A stretch of DNA of 64,000 nt from Luteibacter sp. OK325 (GTDB lineage Bacteria; Pseudomonadota; Gammaproteobacteria; Xanthomonadales; Rhodanobacteraceae): assembly GCF_003050935.1 (NCBI RefSeq), contig NZ_QAOX01000009.1:1-64000 (forward strand), in the 5' to 3' direction. This document shows positions 39,763 through 48,339 of this stretch, one piece after another (position 1 is the first letter of the stretch; the number at the start of each line of letters is the position of its first letter). The position numbers and the translations under genes were made by a program. The notes beneath the pieces were generated by a model. It saw only the letters and a list, made by a program, of their open reading frames with translations, searched no databases and was not told the DNA's origin.

Positions 39763-39969
39763 ATGAGCGATGGACAAGGCAGCGGCGGCAACGTACTCGC
39801 CGCAATCTGCAGTTTCTTCATCCCCGGGCTCGGCCAGCTGGTGCAGGGGCGCGTGTTCAAGGCGCTGATCATGTTCGTGCTGGCCGCCGTGCTCTGGGTG
39901 ATCTGGCTCGGCTGGATCATCCATCTGTGGTCGATTGTCGACGCGGCCATGTTCCGCCGGCGCTACTGA
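39763..39969 (+). CDS. Small TM2-like membrane protein
   Basis: 68 aa with two hydrophobic segments (AICSFFIPGLGQLVQGR, then ALIMFVLAAVLWVIWLGWII). The FIPGLGQLVQG motif is typical of TM2/YozV-like small membrane proteins of unknown function. The ATG at 39763 has GGAGGG 6 nt upstream. It precedes comF by 15 bp. Confidence 0.8.
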   Translation: MSDGQGSGGNVLAAICSFFIPGLGQLVQGRVFKALIMFVLAAVLWVIWLGWIIHLWSIVDAAMFRRRY

Positions 39970-39984
39970 TCGATCCGCCGGCGC

Positions 39985-40707
39985 ATGGATGCGTCCCGCT
40001 TCACCCGATGGGTCGTCGCGGCTGGCCGGTTCGTCCTGCCACCGCGATGCCTCGTTTGTGCCGATGAGGGCCACGAGGCGCGTGAACTCTGCCGCGCCTG
40101 TTACACCGCCCTGCCACGCAACCTCGCCTGCTGCGGGCGTTGCGCCGTCCCACTGCCGTCGCCGGTTCCCGAATGCGACAGGTGCCACGCCGAATCACGG
40201 CCCTGGGCCGACCTCTGGGTGCCGTATGAATACGGATGGCCGCTGGATGCGCTCGAAGCACGCTTCAAGTTCGCAGGCAGCCTCGCAGCGGGCCGCGTCC
40301 TTTCGGATGCGTGGATAGATGCCGGACCGCCGCCCTCCCTGCCCGAACTGCTCCTGCCCGTGCCCCTGCACCTGAGTCGCCTCCGCTCTCGCGGCTACAA
40401 CCAGGCGCTCGAACTCGCACGGCCGTTGGCGCGTCGATATCGCATTCCCCTGGCCCACGACGTGCTCTATCGCGCCCGCCGCACCGACGCACAATCCGAA
40501 CTCGACGCTACCGCACGTCTCGGCAACGTGCGCGGCGCGTTCGCCGTGCGGCGCCTGCCCACGCAGAAGCATGTCGCAATCGTCGACGATGTCATGACCA
40601 CCGGGGCCACCCTGATCGAGTGCACCAAGGCACTCCTTGCCGTAGGTGTCGAACGGGTGGACGTCTGGGCGCTGGCGCGCACGCCGCTTCCCGGTGGTCG
40701 TCAGTGA
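39985..40707 (+). CDS. comF: ComF family phosphoribosyltransferase-like protein
   Basis: 240 aa. A double-zinc-ribbon N-terminus (PPRCLVC, LCRAC, CGRC, CDRCH) precedes a PRTase fold with PRPP loop VAIVDDVMTTGATL and the RGYNQA motif. ComF/GntX proteins are needed for uptake of transforming DNA in several bacteria. A comF-bioB neighbourhood is, from memory, common in Xanthomonadales. The stop overlaps the convergent metallohydrolase gene by 7 bp. Confidence 0.9.
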   Translation: MDASRFTRWVVAAGRFVLPPRCLVCADEGHEARELCRACYTALPRNLACCGRCAVPLPSPVPECDRCHAESRPWADLWVPYEYGWPLDALEARFKFAGSLAAGRVLSDAWIDAGPPPSLPELLLPVPLHLSRLRSRGYNQALELARPLARRYRIPLAHDVLYRARRTDAQSELDATARLGNVRGAFAVRRLPTQKHVAIVDDVMTTGATLIECTKALLAVGVERVDVWALARTPLPGGRQ

Positions 40708-42194
40708 TTGATGTACACGGGATTGCCGAGGATCAGCAGCTTGCCTTCAGGTGAGCGCACATCTACGCGTAACCAGTGTGGCTTGCCGTCGCTGTTCCAG
40801 TCGAACGTCTGCTCGCCATTCGACGGGACGACGTCATGCGCCGCAAGATCGATCGGCTTGCCGTTGTCGAGCACGCGCAATCGCTGACCGCCAAGTGCCG
40901 CGGTATGCACGACGAAGTGTACGGATGATCCCTCCGCGACAGCCAGCGCGTCGCCCATGTCCGCCGTCTTTGAACCCGCAGCGGCCTGGACATCCAGCGA
41001 CCGGTCGCGCGAGCCTTCCACGTCGACGAACACATGCCCCGCACGAATACCGTCGAGGATGCCCTCCATCGAGAGGTCCCGCGCATGCACCACCGTCGTC
41101 GGCGAGCCGATTCGGCCAGCGAACGTGTCCCGCGGCGCGTCGCTGCCGTCATGACTGTCGCTGCCGCCGATGCCGGCGATACGCAGGCCCGCATCGAGCT
41201 GCGCCTCCCAGAACGGAATGCCGCTGTCCGCGCGCTCCGCATCGCCGCCGTTGACCGCCTCGATGGCCTGGAAGCCGTGCATGTCGACGAGGTTATGTGG
41301 CGTGAAACCACAGCCCATGCAGGTTTCGTCGTTCGGGCGGCGTGGATGGTTGATCGAGATCACGCCGTGCGCCCTGGCGACATCGGCAAGCAAGGCGTTC
41401 CAGTCGGGTACGCCGGCACTGCCCACGCGGAAGTCGATCGGCTGCGAAACCCCGAACAGGTTCGCATGGCCTTCGAAGGTGGTGATCTCGCGCGCCGGGA
41501 TCATCAGCATGGTGTCGAAGTACGGCTGCAGCTCGCGCATTTCCGACACTTGCGACATGGTGTTGTGTTCGGAGATAGCGATGAACTCGAGACCGCGCTT
41601 TGCCGCGCTGGCCACGGTGAGGAACAGCGGGCAGGGCACCTTCTTCGTCCCCGCGGCATTGGGGCATCCACCGTCGCTGTGCGCCGTATGCATGTGCAGG
41701 TCGCCGCGATACCAACGGTTATCGGGGTTGAGTGCCGCGGACAAACCATGCTCCGGACCGAAGCCTTCGTCATCGCGCGACAGCCATACCTGCGCCGTAT
41801 AAGTAGCCGTGGATGCGGGACGGATATTCGGAATGCCCAGCAACAGGCGCCACTTGCCGGGTTCGATCGCACCCGGCAGGAACGACGCCGTGGCATCGGT
41901 CGCCGAGACCGTGAAACGACGCTTGCTGCCGCCGCTCCAGCCACGAAACCCATCTTGCCCCGTGAAGCCCGCGGGGCCCAGCAGGCCGATATCGATCGTC
42001 GTCTTCTCCTCGCGGCCGGTATACGCAACGTCGATGGTGATCCGTGTCGTGCCCTTTGGTACGTCGAACGGCACTTCGCGATAGGTATGCTGGTCCTTTC
42101 CCGACAACGCGCCGCGTAGCACGAGGTCGGGCGCCCGCTCCGCCGCCACGGTGGCGGCGAAGCAGGCGACCAGTAGAGCGATCAGCGCACGCAT
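40701..42194 (-). CDS. Secreted PHP-domain metallohydrolase (CehA/McbA-like)
   Basis: 497 aa. A signal peptide (ALIALLVACFAATVAA) precedes a beta-rich N-terminal domain (~20-155). The PHP metal site follows: GDLHMHTAHSDG (His167, His169), ISEHNTM, INHPRRP and GGSDSHDG. A final beta domain completes the chain. PHP enzymes hydrolyse phosphoesters or related bonds with two or three metals; CehA/McbA members act on carbamate esters. A Cys-rich insertion (TCMGCGF) is notable. Its ATG shares one base with the stop of the upstream TonB receptor, so the two are coupled. Confidence 0.82.
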   Translation of the reverse strand: MRALIALLVACFAATVAAERAPDLVLRGALSGKDQHTYREVPFDVPKGTTRITIDVAYTGREEKTTIDIGLLGPAGFTGQDGFRGWSGGSKRRFTVSATDATASFLPGAIEPGKWRLLLGIPNIRPASTATYTAQVWLSRDDEGFGPEHGLSAALNPDNRWYRGDLHMHTAHSDGGCPNAAGTKKVPCPLFLTVASAAKRGLEFIAISEHNTMSQVSEMRELQPYFDTMLMIPAREITTFEGHANLFGVSQPIDFRVGSAGVPDWNALLADVARAHGVISINHPRRPNDETCMGCGFTPHNLVDMHGFQAIEAVNGGDAERADSGIPFWEAQLDAGLRIAGIGGSDSHDGSDAPRDTFAGRIGSPTTVVHARDLSMEGILDGIRAGHVFVDVEGSRDRSLDVQAAAGSKTADMGDALAVAEGSSVHFVVHTAALGGQRLRVLDNGKPIDLAAHDVVPSNGEQTFDWNSDGKPHWLRVDVRSPEGKLLILGNPVYINH

Positions 42195-44686
42195 CAGAAG
42201 CGGTACATCACGGCGGCGCGGAACGATCGGCCCAGCAACGGACGTGCGATGAAGGTGTTGGCGCCGGCATCGGAGCTCGCCAGTTCGCCCGCACGCGGAT
42301 TGCCTTCGGTCAGGCCCAGCGAGTTGAAGATGTTATCCGCGTACAGGTACAGCGACAGTTCCGGTGTGGCGTCGTAACGGGCACTGGCGCCGACCACGTG
42401 GTACGAAGGCAGTATCACCGAATTGGCGGTGTCGACGTAGCGCTTGCCTTCGTGCTCGTACGACATCTGCAGGCGGAGCTTCCCTTCCATCAGGTTCACA
42501 CCCGGCACCACGCGGTAGCTCACCTTCGGCACGCGGATCAGCTGGTTGTCGTCATAGTCGCGCAGCACGGGGCCGTTGTTGACGTTGTCGGTATACGACA
42601 GGCCCTTGTATTTCGGATCCTGGAGCGTGGCGTTGAACTGCACGTCGAACCACTTCGTCGGGTAGAGCGTGCCCTCGAGTTCAAGGCCGTACGTCTTGGT
42701 GCTGGCGAAGCCGGTTTGTGGCGTGGATGTATTGCCCGCACGGTCGAAGACGTTGTTGGTGAAGCTGACGTTGTCGTACTTCGTGTAGAACGCCGTCGCG
42801 TACAGGTCCATGAGGCGGTCACTGAACTTCCAGCCGGTCTCGGCCAGGTCCATCGTCTGCAGCAGCGGCGTGGCCGTCGGGCTGGTGATGTACGTGCTCA
42901 GGTTGGGCAGACGGAAGGCCGAGGTCCACCGCGCGAACAGGCCCTGGCGCGGCGAGAACTGCCAGTTGGCGCCGAGTGTCCAGCCGGTCTTGGAGAAGGT
43001 CTGGTCGTAGTGGGTGAACTGGCCGTTGCCGGTGAGCACGGTGGCCGCGGCCGGCGAGCCACCGAGGTCCACGGTCTGCTTGCCTTCGGTGTAGCCCTGC
43101 ACGTTCACTCGCTCATAGCGCAGGCCGCCGTCGATGCGCAACTCCGGCGTGATGGTCCACTCGTCGGAGGCATAGGCCGCGTTGGTGTTCGATTTGCCGC
43201 TGGCATGTTCCCACTCGTAGCCGTAACGGTAGACGCCATGGTCCGTCAGTGAGCCGACGACGTTGCCGTTCGGATCCACGCCGACCAGGTCGATCGGGCG
43301 CGCGTTGTCGCGCACATCCGTCAATACGGTGGACGAATAGCGGTCGAAGTCCTGCTGGAAATTCGCGTGGTAGTAACCGAAGGTGACGTCGTGCGTCTGC
43401 TCGCCGAACTCGAACTGGCGCAGGATGCGCGTGTCGTTGATGAACTCGTTCACCGGCATGGTCACGCCGCGCAGACCGTCGGTGAGGACAAGCCCGTTGC
43501 CGTTCTGGTTAGCTGTGTTGAATACTTGGCCCGGATTGTCCACGTAGCGGAACTGCAGCGCGGTCGCGCCGGGGATAAGTGACAGGCGCTTGGTGTCCTG
43601 GGTAATGAACGACGACGCGCTCTGCACGGCATTGGGGAACACACCGTTGCGCTGCGTGTCCGTGGTGTCATAACGCATGGATTCGGCCAGCTTCCAGTCG
43701 TCGCCGAGGTCGTGGTTGAACTTGAACGACACCTGCGTGCGCTTGACGTGCGTGCCTTCGCTGTTATCGAAGTTGTAGAGACTGCCGTCGCCTTCGCGCA
43801 TCTGCAGGTGCTCCGTCTCCGGGCCAGCCAGCGTGCCGTAGTTGCCGTTGAATCCCGGCACGGCGCGGATGTCGCCGTTGGCGTTCGTCTGCATCGGGAT
43901 GCCGAGGTAGAGAGCCACCTTGTCATCCAGGTGCTTCACGTCGAAGCTGATGTCGCCGTTGTCGAGTTTCTTCGACAGCGTGGCGCGCAGCTGACCGCCG
44001 TCGTTGGCGCGATAGCCCGGGTTGCGCTGGCCGTCGTCCACGCGCCAGAAGCCGCCGACGCCGAGTTTCCAGCCGCCGCCGATCGGTGTGCCGTACCAGA
44101 AGTCCAGGCGGTTCAACGAGTAGTTGCCCACCGTGTACTTGATCAGCCCCTCGGGTGTGTCGCCGACCTGGCGCGGGATGAAGTTGATCGCACCCGCCGG
44201 TGCATTCGAGTAAAAGATCGACGATGGACCGCCGCGAACGACTTCGACGCGTTCGATGGTCTCGTCGAGGCGGAAGGCCTGGTCGGCGTTGAGATAGCCC
44301 AGCGCGGGATCGTGCTGCACGGGAATGCCGTCTTCGAGCAGGGTGACCGAGCCGTAGCCATCCACCGGGATGCCGCGTGCACGGATGTTGCCCGAGGCCT
44401 CGCCGCCGGAGGATTCCACCCAGAAACCGGGGACCGACTTCACCGCCTCGGTGACGCTGGTCGGTGCCTGCATGCGCAGGCGATCTTCGTCGATCGTGGT
44501 GATCGAGTAGCTGGTTTCCGCCTTGGTGCGGGTCTCGACGCCCGAGCGGGCGGTGACCACCACGTTGTCGAGGTCGGTCGTTTTCTTCTGCTGCGGTGTG
44601 TCGTCCGCCTGGGCGGCAGTGGCGACGAGCAAAGCGGCGGCTAACGCCGCGCGCAGGGCGCGGCAGAGTGGCTTGGTACGCAACAT
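42194..44686 (-). CDS. TonB-dependent outer-membrane receptor
   Basis: 830 aa from the ATG at 44686, which has GGAG 8 nt upstream. Signal peptide to about AAQA; TonB box region TDLDNVVVTARSG; plug with VTEAVKSVPGFWVES and IRARGIPVDGYGSVTLLEDGIPVQ; 22-strand barrel ending in Phe (FRAAVMYRF). The plug resembles FecA/CirA-type receptors. It has no carboxypeptidase-regulatory domain, unlike the three receptors at 9-20 kb. Coupled to a secreted PHP hydrolase, it may import a product of, or substrate for, that enzyme. Confidence 0.9.
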   Translation of the reverse strand: MLRTKPLCRALRAALAAALLVATAAQADDTPQQKKTTDLDNVVVTARSGVETRTKAETSYSITTIDEDRLRMQAPTSVTEAVKSVPGFWVESSGGEASGNIRARGIPVDGYGSVTLLEDGIPVQHDPALGYLNADQAFRLDETIERVEVVRGGPSSIFYSNAPAGAINFIPRQVGDTPEGLIKYTVGNYSLNRLDFWYGTPIGGGWKLGVGGFWRVDDGQRNPGYRANDGGQLRATLSKKLDNGDISFDVKHLDDKVALYLGIPMQTNANGDIRAVPGFNGNYGTLAGPETEHLQMREGDGSLYNFDNSEGTHVKRTQVSFKFNHDLGDDWKLAESMRYDTTDTQRNGVFPNAVQSASSFITQDTKRLSLIPGATALQFRYVDNPGQVFNTANQNGNGLVLTDGLRGVTMPVNEFINDTRILRQFEFGEQTHDVTFGYYHANFQQDFDRYSSTVLTDVRDNARPIDLVGVDPNGNVVGSLTDHGVYRYGYEWEHASGKSNTNAAYASDEWTITPELRIDGGLRYERVNVQGYTEGKQTVDLGGSPAAATVLTGNGQFTHYDQTFSKTGWTLGANWQFSPRQGLFARWTSAFRLPNLSTYITSPTATPLLQTMDLAETGWKFSDRLMDLYATAFYTKYDNVSFTNNVFDRAGNTSTPQTGFASTKTYGLELEGTLYPTKWFDVQFNATLQDPKYKGLSYTDNVNNGPVLRDYDDNQLIRVPKVSYRVVPGVNLMEGKLRLQMSYEHEGKRYVDTANSVILPSYHVVGASARYDATPELSLYLYADNIFNSLGLTEGNPRAGELASSDAGANTFIARPLLGRSFRAAVMYRF

Positions 44687-44821
44687 GGGAAAAGCTCCGG
44701 GGATGGGGCAACACAACCCGTAGGAACTTATGCGTCACTCATGACGGATCGACTCAACTCGCATGACCGTGCGGTTTCAATCGTGATAAATCGCCATGAA
44801 AAGCTCACAGCGTGATGACGG

Positions 44822-45829
44822 TCACAGAGCCAGGGCAATCACGATGCCGAGCCAGAGCGCCAGGCCCACCCAGTTGTTGTGGCGGAATGCCTGAAGGCAG
44901 GCGTCGCGCGCGCGGTCGCGCATCAGCCACTGCTGGTACGCGAACAGGCCAGCCGTGGCGGCGAGGCCGAGCCAGTAAGGCCAGCCCAGCGCCGAGCGCG
45001 TACCGACCAGCAACATGGTGAGCAGGAAGGTACCCATGAGGATGCCGATGATGACCAGGTCCGCATCGGCGAAAAGAATCGCGGTGGACTTCGCGCCGGC
45101 CTTGATGTCTTCTTCGCGATCGACCATGGCGTATTCGGTGTCGTAGATCACCGACCACAGGATATTGCCGATGAAGAGCAGCCAGGCCACCGGCGGCACG
45201 CTGTTGGTCACTGCCGCGAAAGCCATCGGGATGGACCAGCCGAAGGCGGCGCCCAGCACCACCTGCGGCAGATTGGTGTAGCGCTTGCAGAACGGATAGA
45301 TGGCCGCCAGCGCGGCGCCGCCGAACGACAGCAGGATGGTCAACCGGTTGGTCAGCAGTACCAGCAGGAACGAGAACACAAGGAGCCCGGCGAACACGTA
45401 CAGCGCCTCGCGCGGCGTGACCCGACCGCTGGCGATTGGCCGTCCCGCCGTGCGCGCCACCTGTGGATCGAGCTTGCGGTCCGCATAGTCGTTGATCGCG
45501 CAACCGGCCGAGCGCATGGCGAACACGCCCAGGGTGAAGATGATCAGCGGACCGATCGGCGGGAAATCCTTCGCTGCCAGCCATAACGCCCACCAGGTTG
45601 GCCAGAGCAGCAGCAGGGCGCCGATGGGGCGGTCCATGCGGGTGAGCACGAGGTAGGCGTGGATCTTTTCGCGCCGCTCGGGTGGCAGGCCGCGAAGCAG
45701 GAAGGTGAGCACACGCTCGGCCGTGGTCGAGGCATCGGCAGGCCGGGCGACCGGCTTCGGTGGCGCGACCTTGCGCGCGGACGGGGGCGCCGTACGCCGC
45801 GGCTGGGGCTTCTTGGGTGGGGGACTCAT
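44822..45829 (-). CDS. ubiA: 4-hydroxybenzoate polyprenyltransferase UbiA
   Basis: 335 aa integral membrane prenyltransferase. Two Asp-rich motifs bind Mg-prenyl diphosphate: NDYADRKLD and DTEYAMVDREED, with CKRYTNLPQ in between. It attaches the octaprenyl tail to 4-hydroxybenzoate in ubiquinone synthesis. Compared with the usual ~290 aa it has a ~35-residue Pro/Lys/Arg/Ala-rich N-terminal extension (from MSPPPKKPQPRR). The start at 45829 is the first in-frame ATG outside the repeat region; an internal start after the extension remains possible. A hydrophobic core begins near residue 60. Confidence 0.95.
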   Translation of the reverse strand: MSPPPKKPQPRRTAPPSARKVAPPKPVARPADASTTAERVLTFLLRGLPPERREKIHAYLVLTRMDRPIGALLLLWPTWWALWLAAKDFPPIGPLIIFTLGVFAMRSAGCAINDYADRKLDPQVARTAGRPIASGRVTPREALYVFAGLLVFSFLLVLLTNRLTILLSFGGAALAAIYPFCKRYTNLPQVVLGAAFGWSIPMAFAAVTNSVPPVAWLLFIGNILWSVIYDTEYAMVDREEDIKAGAKSTAILFADADLVIIGILMGTFLLTMLLVGTRSALGWPYWLGLAATAGLFAYQQWLMRDRARDACLQAFRHNNWVGLALWLGIVIALAL

Positions 45830-45910
45830 GCCGGGAAGTCTAGCCAAAAAAAGCTGCTTGGCGGATTGCCGAGGCCCGGGCGTTGGGCTTTCAGTCCGGG
45901 CATGCTTTCG

Positions 45911-45952
45911 GACCTCGCACCTCGCACCTCGCACCTCGCACCTCGCACCTCG
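45911..45952 (+). repeat. 7-bp tandem repeat, six copies
   Basis: Unit CACCTCG repeated six times (the first copy starts with G), just upstream of ubiA on the side of its 5' end. Confidence 0.9.
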
Positions 45953-46020
45953 TGCATGGCTCGCCTTCAGCCTCGCGGGCTCGGCTGCGCCGTCGCTCTT
46001 TACACTTGGGCGTCTCGCGG

Positions 46021-46164
46021 GGGAGACCTTGGCGTCCACCCTCGCTGCTCAGACAGTCCTCCGCGTTCGGTGCGGAAGGCCGCTTCGCGGCCCATGTATC
46101 TATCTGGCCTACGGCCGCTCCACTTGTGCGGAACTCGCCTCGAGGGTGGACACCAAGGTCTCTC
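46021..46164 (+). mobile_element. MITE-like element, copy 1
   Basis: A ~144-bp block bounded by terminal inverted repeats of about 23 bp; the core CCTTGGYGTCCACCCTCG appears at 46027-46044 and, inverted, at 46141-46158 with one mismatch. It has no coding capacity. A second copy in opposite orientation follows at 46365-46506. Confidence 0.6.
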
Positions 46165-46364
46165 ACGACGATACGGTTGGGTGGGAGGAGAGCCGTGGCG
46201 TGGTGCCGTCGTCGGCCCCGGCCGCTTCCGGAACACCGGGGCGATGCGGACGCGGTTACTAGCACCCGGTTGCCCAACACCTTCCTCGCGCCAGTGCCGG
46301 CGTGCTGGCTGACGACGATGCTGCCACGCGCTTTGGCTCGACCCACGCGAACCTCAGGGCTCGG

Positions 46365-46506
46365 GAGAGTCTTCGGTGCCCACCCTCGAGGCGAGTTCCG
46401 CACAAGTGGAGCGGCCGTAGGCCAGTGAGAACACGGGCCGCGAAGCGGCCTTCCGCACCGAACGCGGAGGACTGTCTGAGCAGCGAGGGTGGGCGCCGAA
46501 GGCTCT
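46365..46506 (-). mobile_element. MITE-like element, copy 2 (inverted)
   Basis: Reverse-complement of copy 1, with long identical runs through the interior and a few substitutions. Its own terminal inverted repeats are CTTCGGTGCCCACCCTCG (46371-46388) and the complement ending near 46500. The pair can form a very large hairpin around the 200-bp spacer. Confidence 0.6.
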
Positions 46507-46545
46507 GCGCCCCTACGTCACCGAAGGCTCTGCGCCGCTACGTCC
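46497..46545 (+). repeat. Short direct repeat, two copies
   Basis: CCGAAGGCTCTGCGCC followed by SCTACGTC occurs twice in tandem, at the outer edge of MITE-like copy 2. Confidence 0.75.
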
Positions 46546-46564
46546 GCAATTCCGCGATGAACGC

Positions 46565-46590
46565 CAATAAAAGGGCGCCTCTCGGCGCCC
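46565..46590 (-). terminator. Rho-independent terminator of the 53-aa gene
   Basis: On the minus strand GGGCGCC, loop GAGA, GGCGCCC, then TTTTATT, 10 bp after the small gene's stop. Confidence 0.82.
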
Positions 46591-46600
46591 TGGAAAAACA

Positions 46601-46762
46601 TTACGGTTTCTTGAGCGGCTCGATCGGATCGTCCTCTTCGAGCGGTTCGGGGTCCGCACCGTACTCGTCCTTGTAGCTGCCAGGCTTGCCGATCTCGCCA
46701 TCCGGGCGGTTCTTGCCGGGCTCGGCGAAGGGTGGTTGCGGATTGCTGGGGTTGTAAGGCAT
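46601..46762 (-). CDS. Small Pro/Glu-rich hypothetical protein
   Basis: 53 aa, starting MPYNPSNPQPPFAEPGKN and ending in EEDDPIEPLKKP. It is rich in Pro, Asp and Glu and predicted disordered, with no signal peptide or Cys. Support for being real: GGAG ~10 nt upstream of the ATG at 46762 and a proper terminator right behind the stop. Function not recognised. It lies downstream of the polyol operon on the same strand, 83 bp after the dehydrogenase stop, so it may also be read through from it. Confidence 0.6.
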   Translation of the reverse strand: MPYNPSNPQPPFAEPGKNRPDGEIGKPGSYKDEYGADPEPLEEDDPIEPLKKP

Positions 46763-46845
46763 CGGTGCGTACTCCACAGGACTACGGGGAAGGCATCCAA
46801 CGTAGGTTCGGGGCAGTGAAATGCCTGCGACGATACCGTTACCCT

Positions 46846-48330
46846 TTAGTCGACGAGGGAATCGAGGTTCTCCAGCGTCGCGCGCACGCCCCTCTTTTCC
46901 AGAGACGTTACATAGATGTCGTACTGGTTGCGGAAGCGCTTGTCCCTGGCGGGGAGCGGGCCGACCAGCTCCACGCTTTCGACAAGGGTGTCCCTGGAGC
47001 CGCTGTCGATGAGCGGCTGGACCAGTCGCATGGCGTTAGGCTCCCTCAACGGATAGGCCTCGCCGTTATCGTCCTTGCCCACCCGCACATAGCGGTCGAA
47101 AGCAGCGAGAAGGAAGGCCAGGCGTCGCGCATCCTTGCCGTTCTCCAGGCAGGCGGTGATGGTCGGTCCGAGGAAGCCGGGGATTTTCGAGCCGCCGTCC
47201 AGGCAGAGGCGGTCGAGTTGGTCCGCGATGGATGCATTACTGAAACGATCGAGCAGCTTCTTTTTATAGGGCTCCAGGTCCATGCCGGGCAGCGACTTCA
47301 GCCAGACGCCGGCGTCCTCATTGAGGAAGTCGGTGAGGTAGCTGTTGAACAGCGGATCCCTCACCGCCACGTCGACCTGGCGATGCCCGGACAGGAACGC
47401 CGGGTACGACAGCATCTGATGCGATCCATTGAGCAAACGGATCTTCGCGTCTTCGTACGGCGAGACGTCGTCGACAATCTGTACACCGTGCCGTTCCCAC
47501 GCCGGGCGGCCCTGGCGAAACCTGTCTTCCAGCACCCACTGGATGAAATCCTCGCAGACCACGGGCGCCTTGTCGTCCAGACCGGTGGCGGCGTTGAGTT
47601 GATCGCGCACCTCGGGCGTGGTCGCCGGCGTGATGCGGTCGACCATGCCGTTGGGGAAGTCGACCTCTTTGTCGATCCACGCTGCAAGTTCCTTCGATCG
47701 CGCAGCAGCGAACGCCAGCACCGCCCGCTTCGCCTGCGACCCGTTGTGACGAAGGTTGTCGCAGGACATGACGGTGAATGGCGCGACGCCGGCCTTGCGG
47801 CGTACCTCGAGCGCACCGACGATGAAACCGAAGACACCGCTGGGCGCGTCGGGATATTTCAGGTCGTGGGCCACCGTTTCGTCGTCGAGACGGAACGTAC
47901 CGTGTTCATCGATGAGGTAGCCGCCTTCCGTAATCGTCAGCGAGACGATGCGAATGGAAGGATCCGCAAGCCGCTTGAGCACGGCATCACCGTCGTCAGG
48001 TGCGTACAGGTAATCGACCATCGCGCCGACGACATGGGTTCTCCGCGCGCCGCGTGGATCGAACTCACTGACTGAATACAGGCCGCCTTGTGCCTTGAGC
48101 GCATCTGCCAGCGGACGGTCGTGTTCGAGCAGGTTGATGCCGAGGATGCCCCATTCGTGCATGTCCGCATCGGCCAGGACGTGATTGGTATAGATGGCCA
48201 GGTGCGCGCGGTGAAAGGCGCCGACGCCGATGTGCGCGATGCCGGCGGTGACCTTCATGCGATCGAAGGGCGGTGCATCGACACCTTGGGGAAGGCGGTC
48301 GAGCGTTTCGTTGCCGAGGGGGACGGGCAT
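46846..48330 (-). CDS. mtlD: Mannitol dehydrogenase family polyol oxidoreductase
   Basis: 494 aa, long-chain mannitol dehydrogenase family. N-terminal Rossmann domain (IAHIGVGAFHRAHLAIY), then SLTITEGGY and the C-terminal domain with the catalytic region KIRLLNGSHQMLSYPAFL and its Lys/Asn/His residues. It oxidises D-mannitol (or sorbitol/arabinitol) to the ketose with NAD+. The operon with an ABC transporter matches Pseudomonas mtlEFGKD, but the preferred polyol cannot be fixed from sequence. It is the last transport-linked gene, 9 bp after the ATPase; no fructokinase or xylulokinase follows. Confidence 0.9.
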   Translation of the reverse strand: MPVPLGNETLDRLPQGVDAPPFDRMKVTAGIAHIGVGAFHRAHLAIYTNHVLADADMHEWGILGINLLEHDRPLADALKAQGGLYSVSEFDPRGARRTHVVGAMVDYLYAPDDGDAVLKRLADPSIRIVSLTITEGGYLIDEHGTFRLDDETVAHDLKYPDAPSGVFGFIVGALEVRRKAGVAPFTVMSCDNLRHNGSQAKRAVLAFAAARSKELAAWIDKEVDFPNGMVDRITPATTPEVRDQLNAATGLDDKAPVVCEDFIQWVLEDRFRQGRPAWERHGVQIVDDVSPYEDAKIRLLNGSHQMLSYPAFLSGHRQVDVAVRDPLFNSYLTDFLNEDAGVWLKSLPGMDLEPYKKKLLDRFSNASIADQLDRLCLDGGSKIPGFLGPTITACLENGKDARRLAFLLAAFDRYVRVGKDDNGEAYPLREPNAMRLVQPLIDSGSRDTLVESVELVGPLPARDKRFRNQYDIYVTSLEKRGVRATLENLDSLVD

Positions 48331-48339
48331 GAGGCGGTC

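Larger units (their letters stand above)
45830..46600. other. 771-bp gene-free region built of repeats
   Basis: It holds a 7-bp tandem array (45911-45952), two MITE-like elements in opposite orientation (46021-46164 and 46365-46506), a partly palindromic 200-bp spacer and a short direct repeat at about 46497-46545. Open frames here on both strands are products of the inverted repeats and show no protein-like content. Confidence 0.8.

Noticed and set aside
45705-46312. Several frames of 120-217 aa in the ubiA upstream repeat region
   Set aside because: They arise from the inverted repeats and the heptamer array and encode Arg/Ser-rich products without domains.
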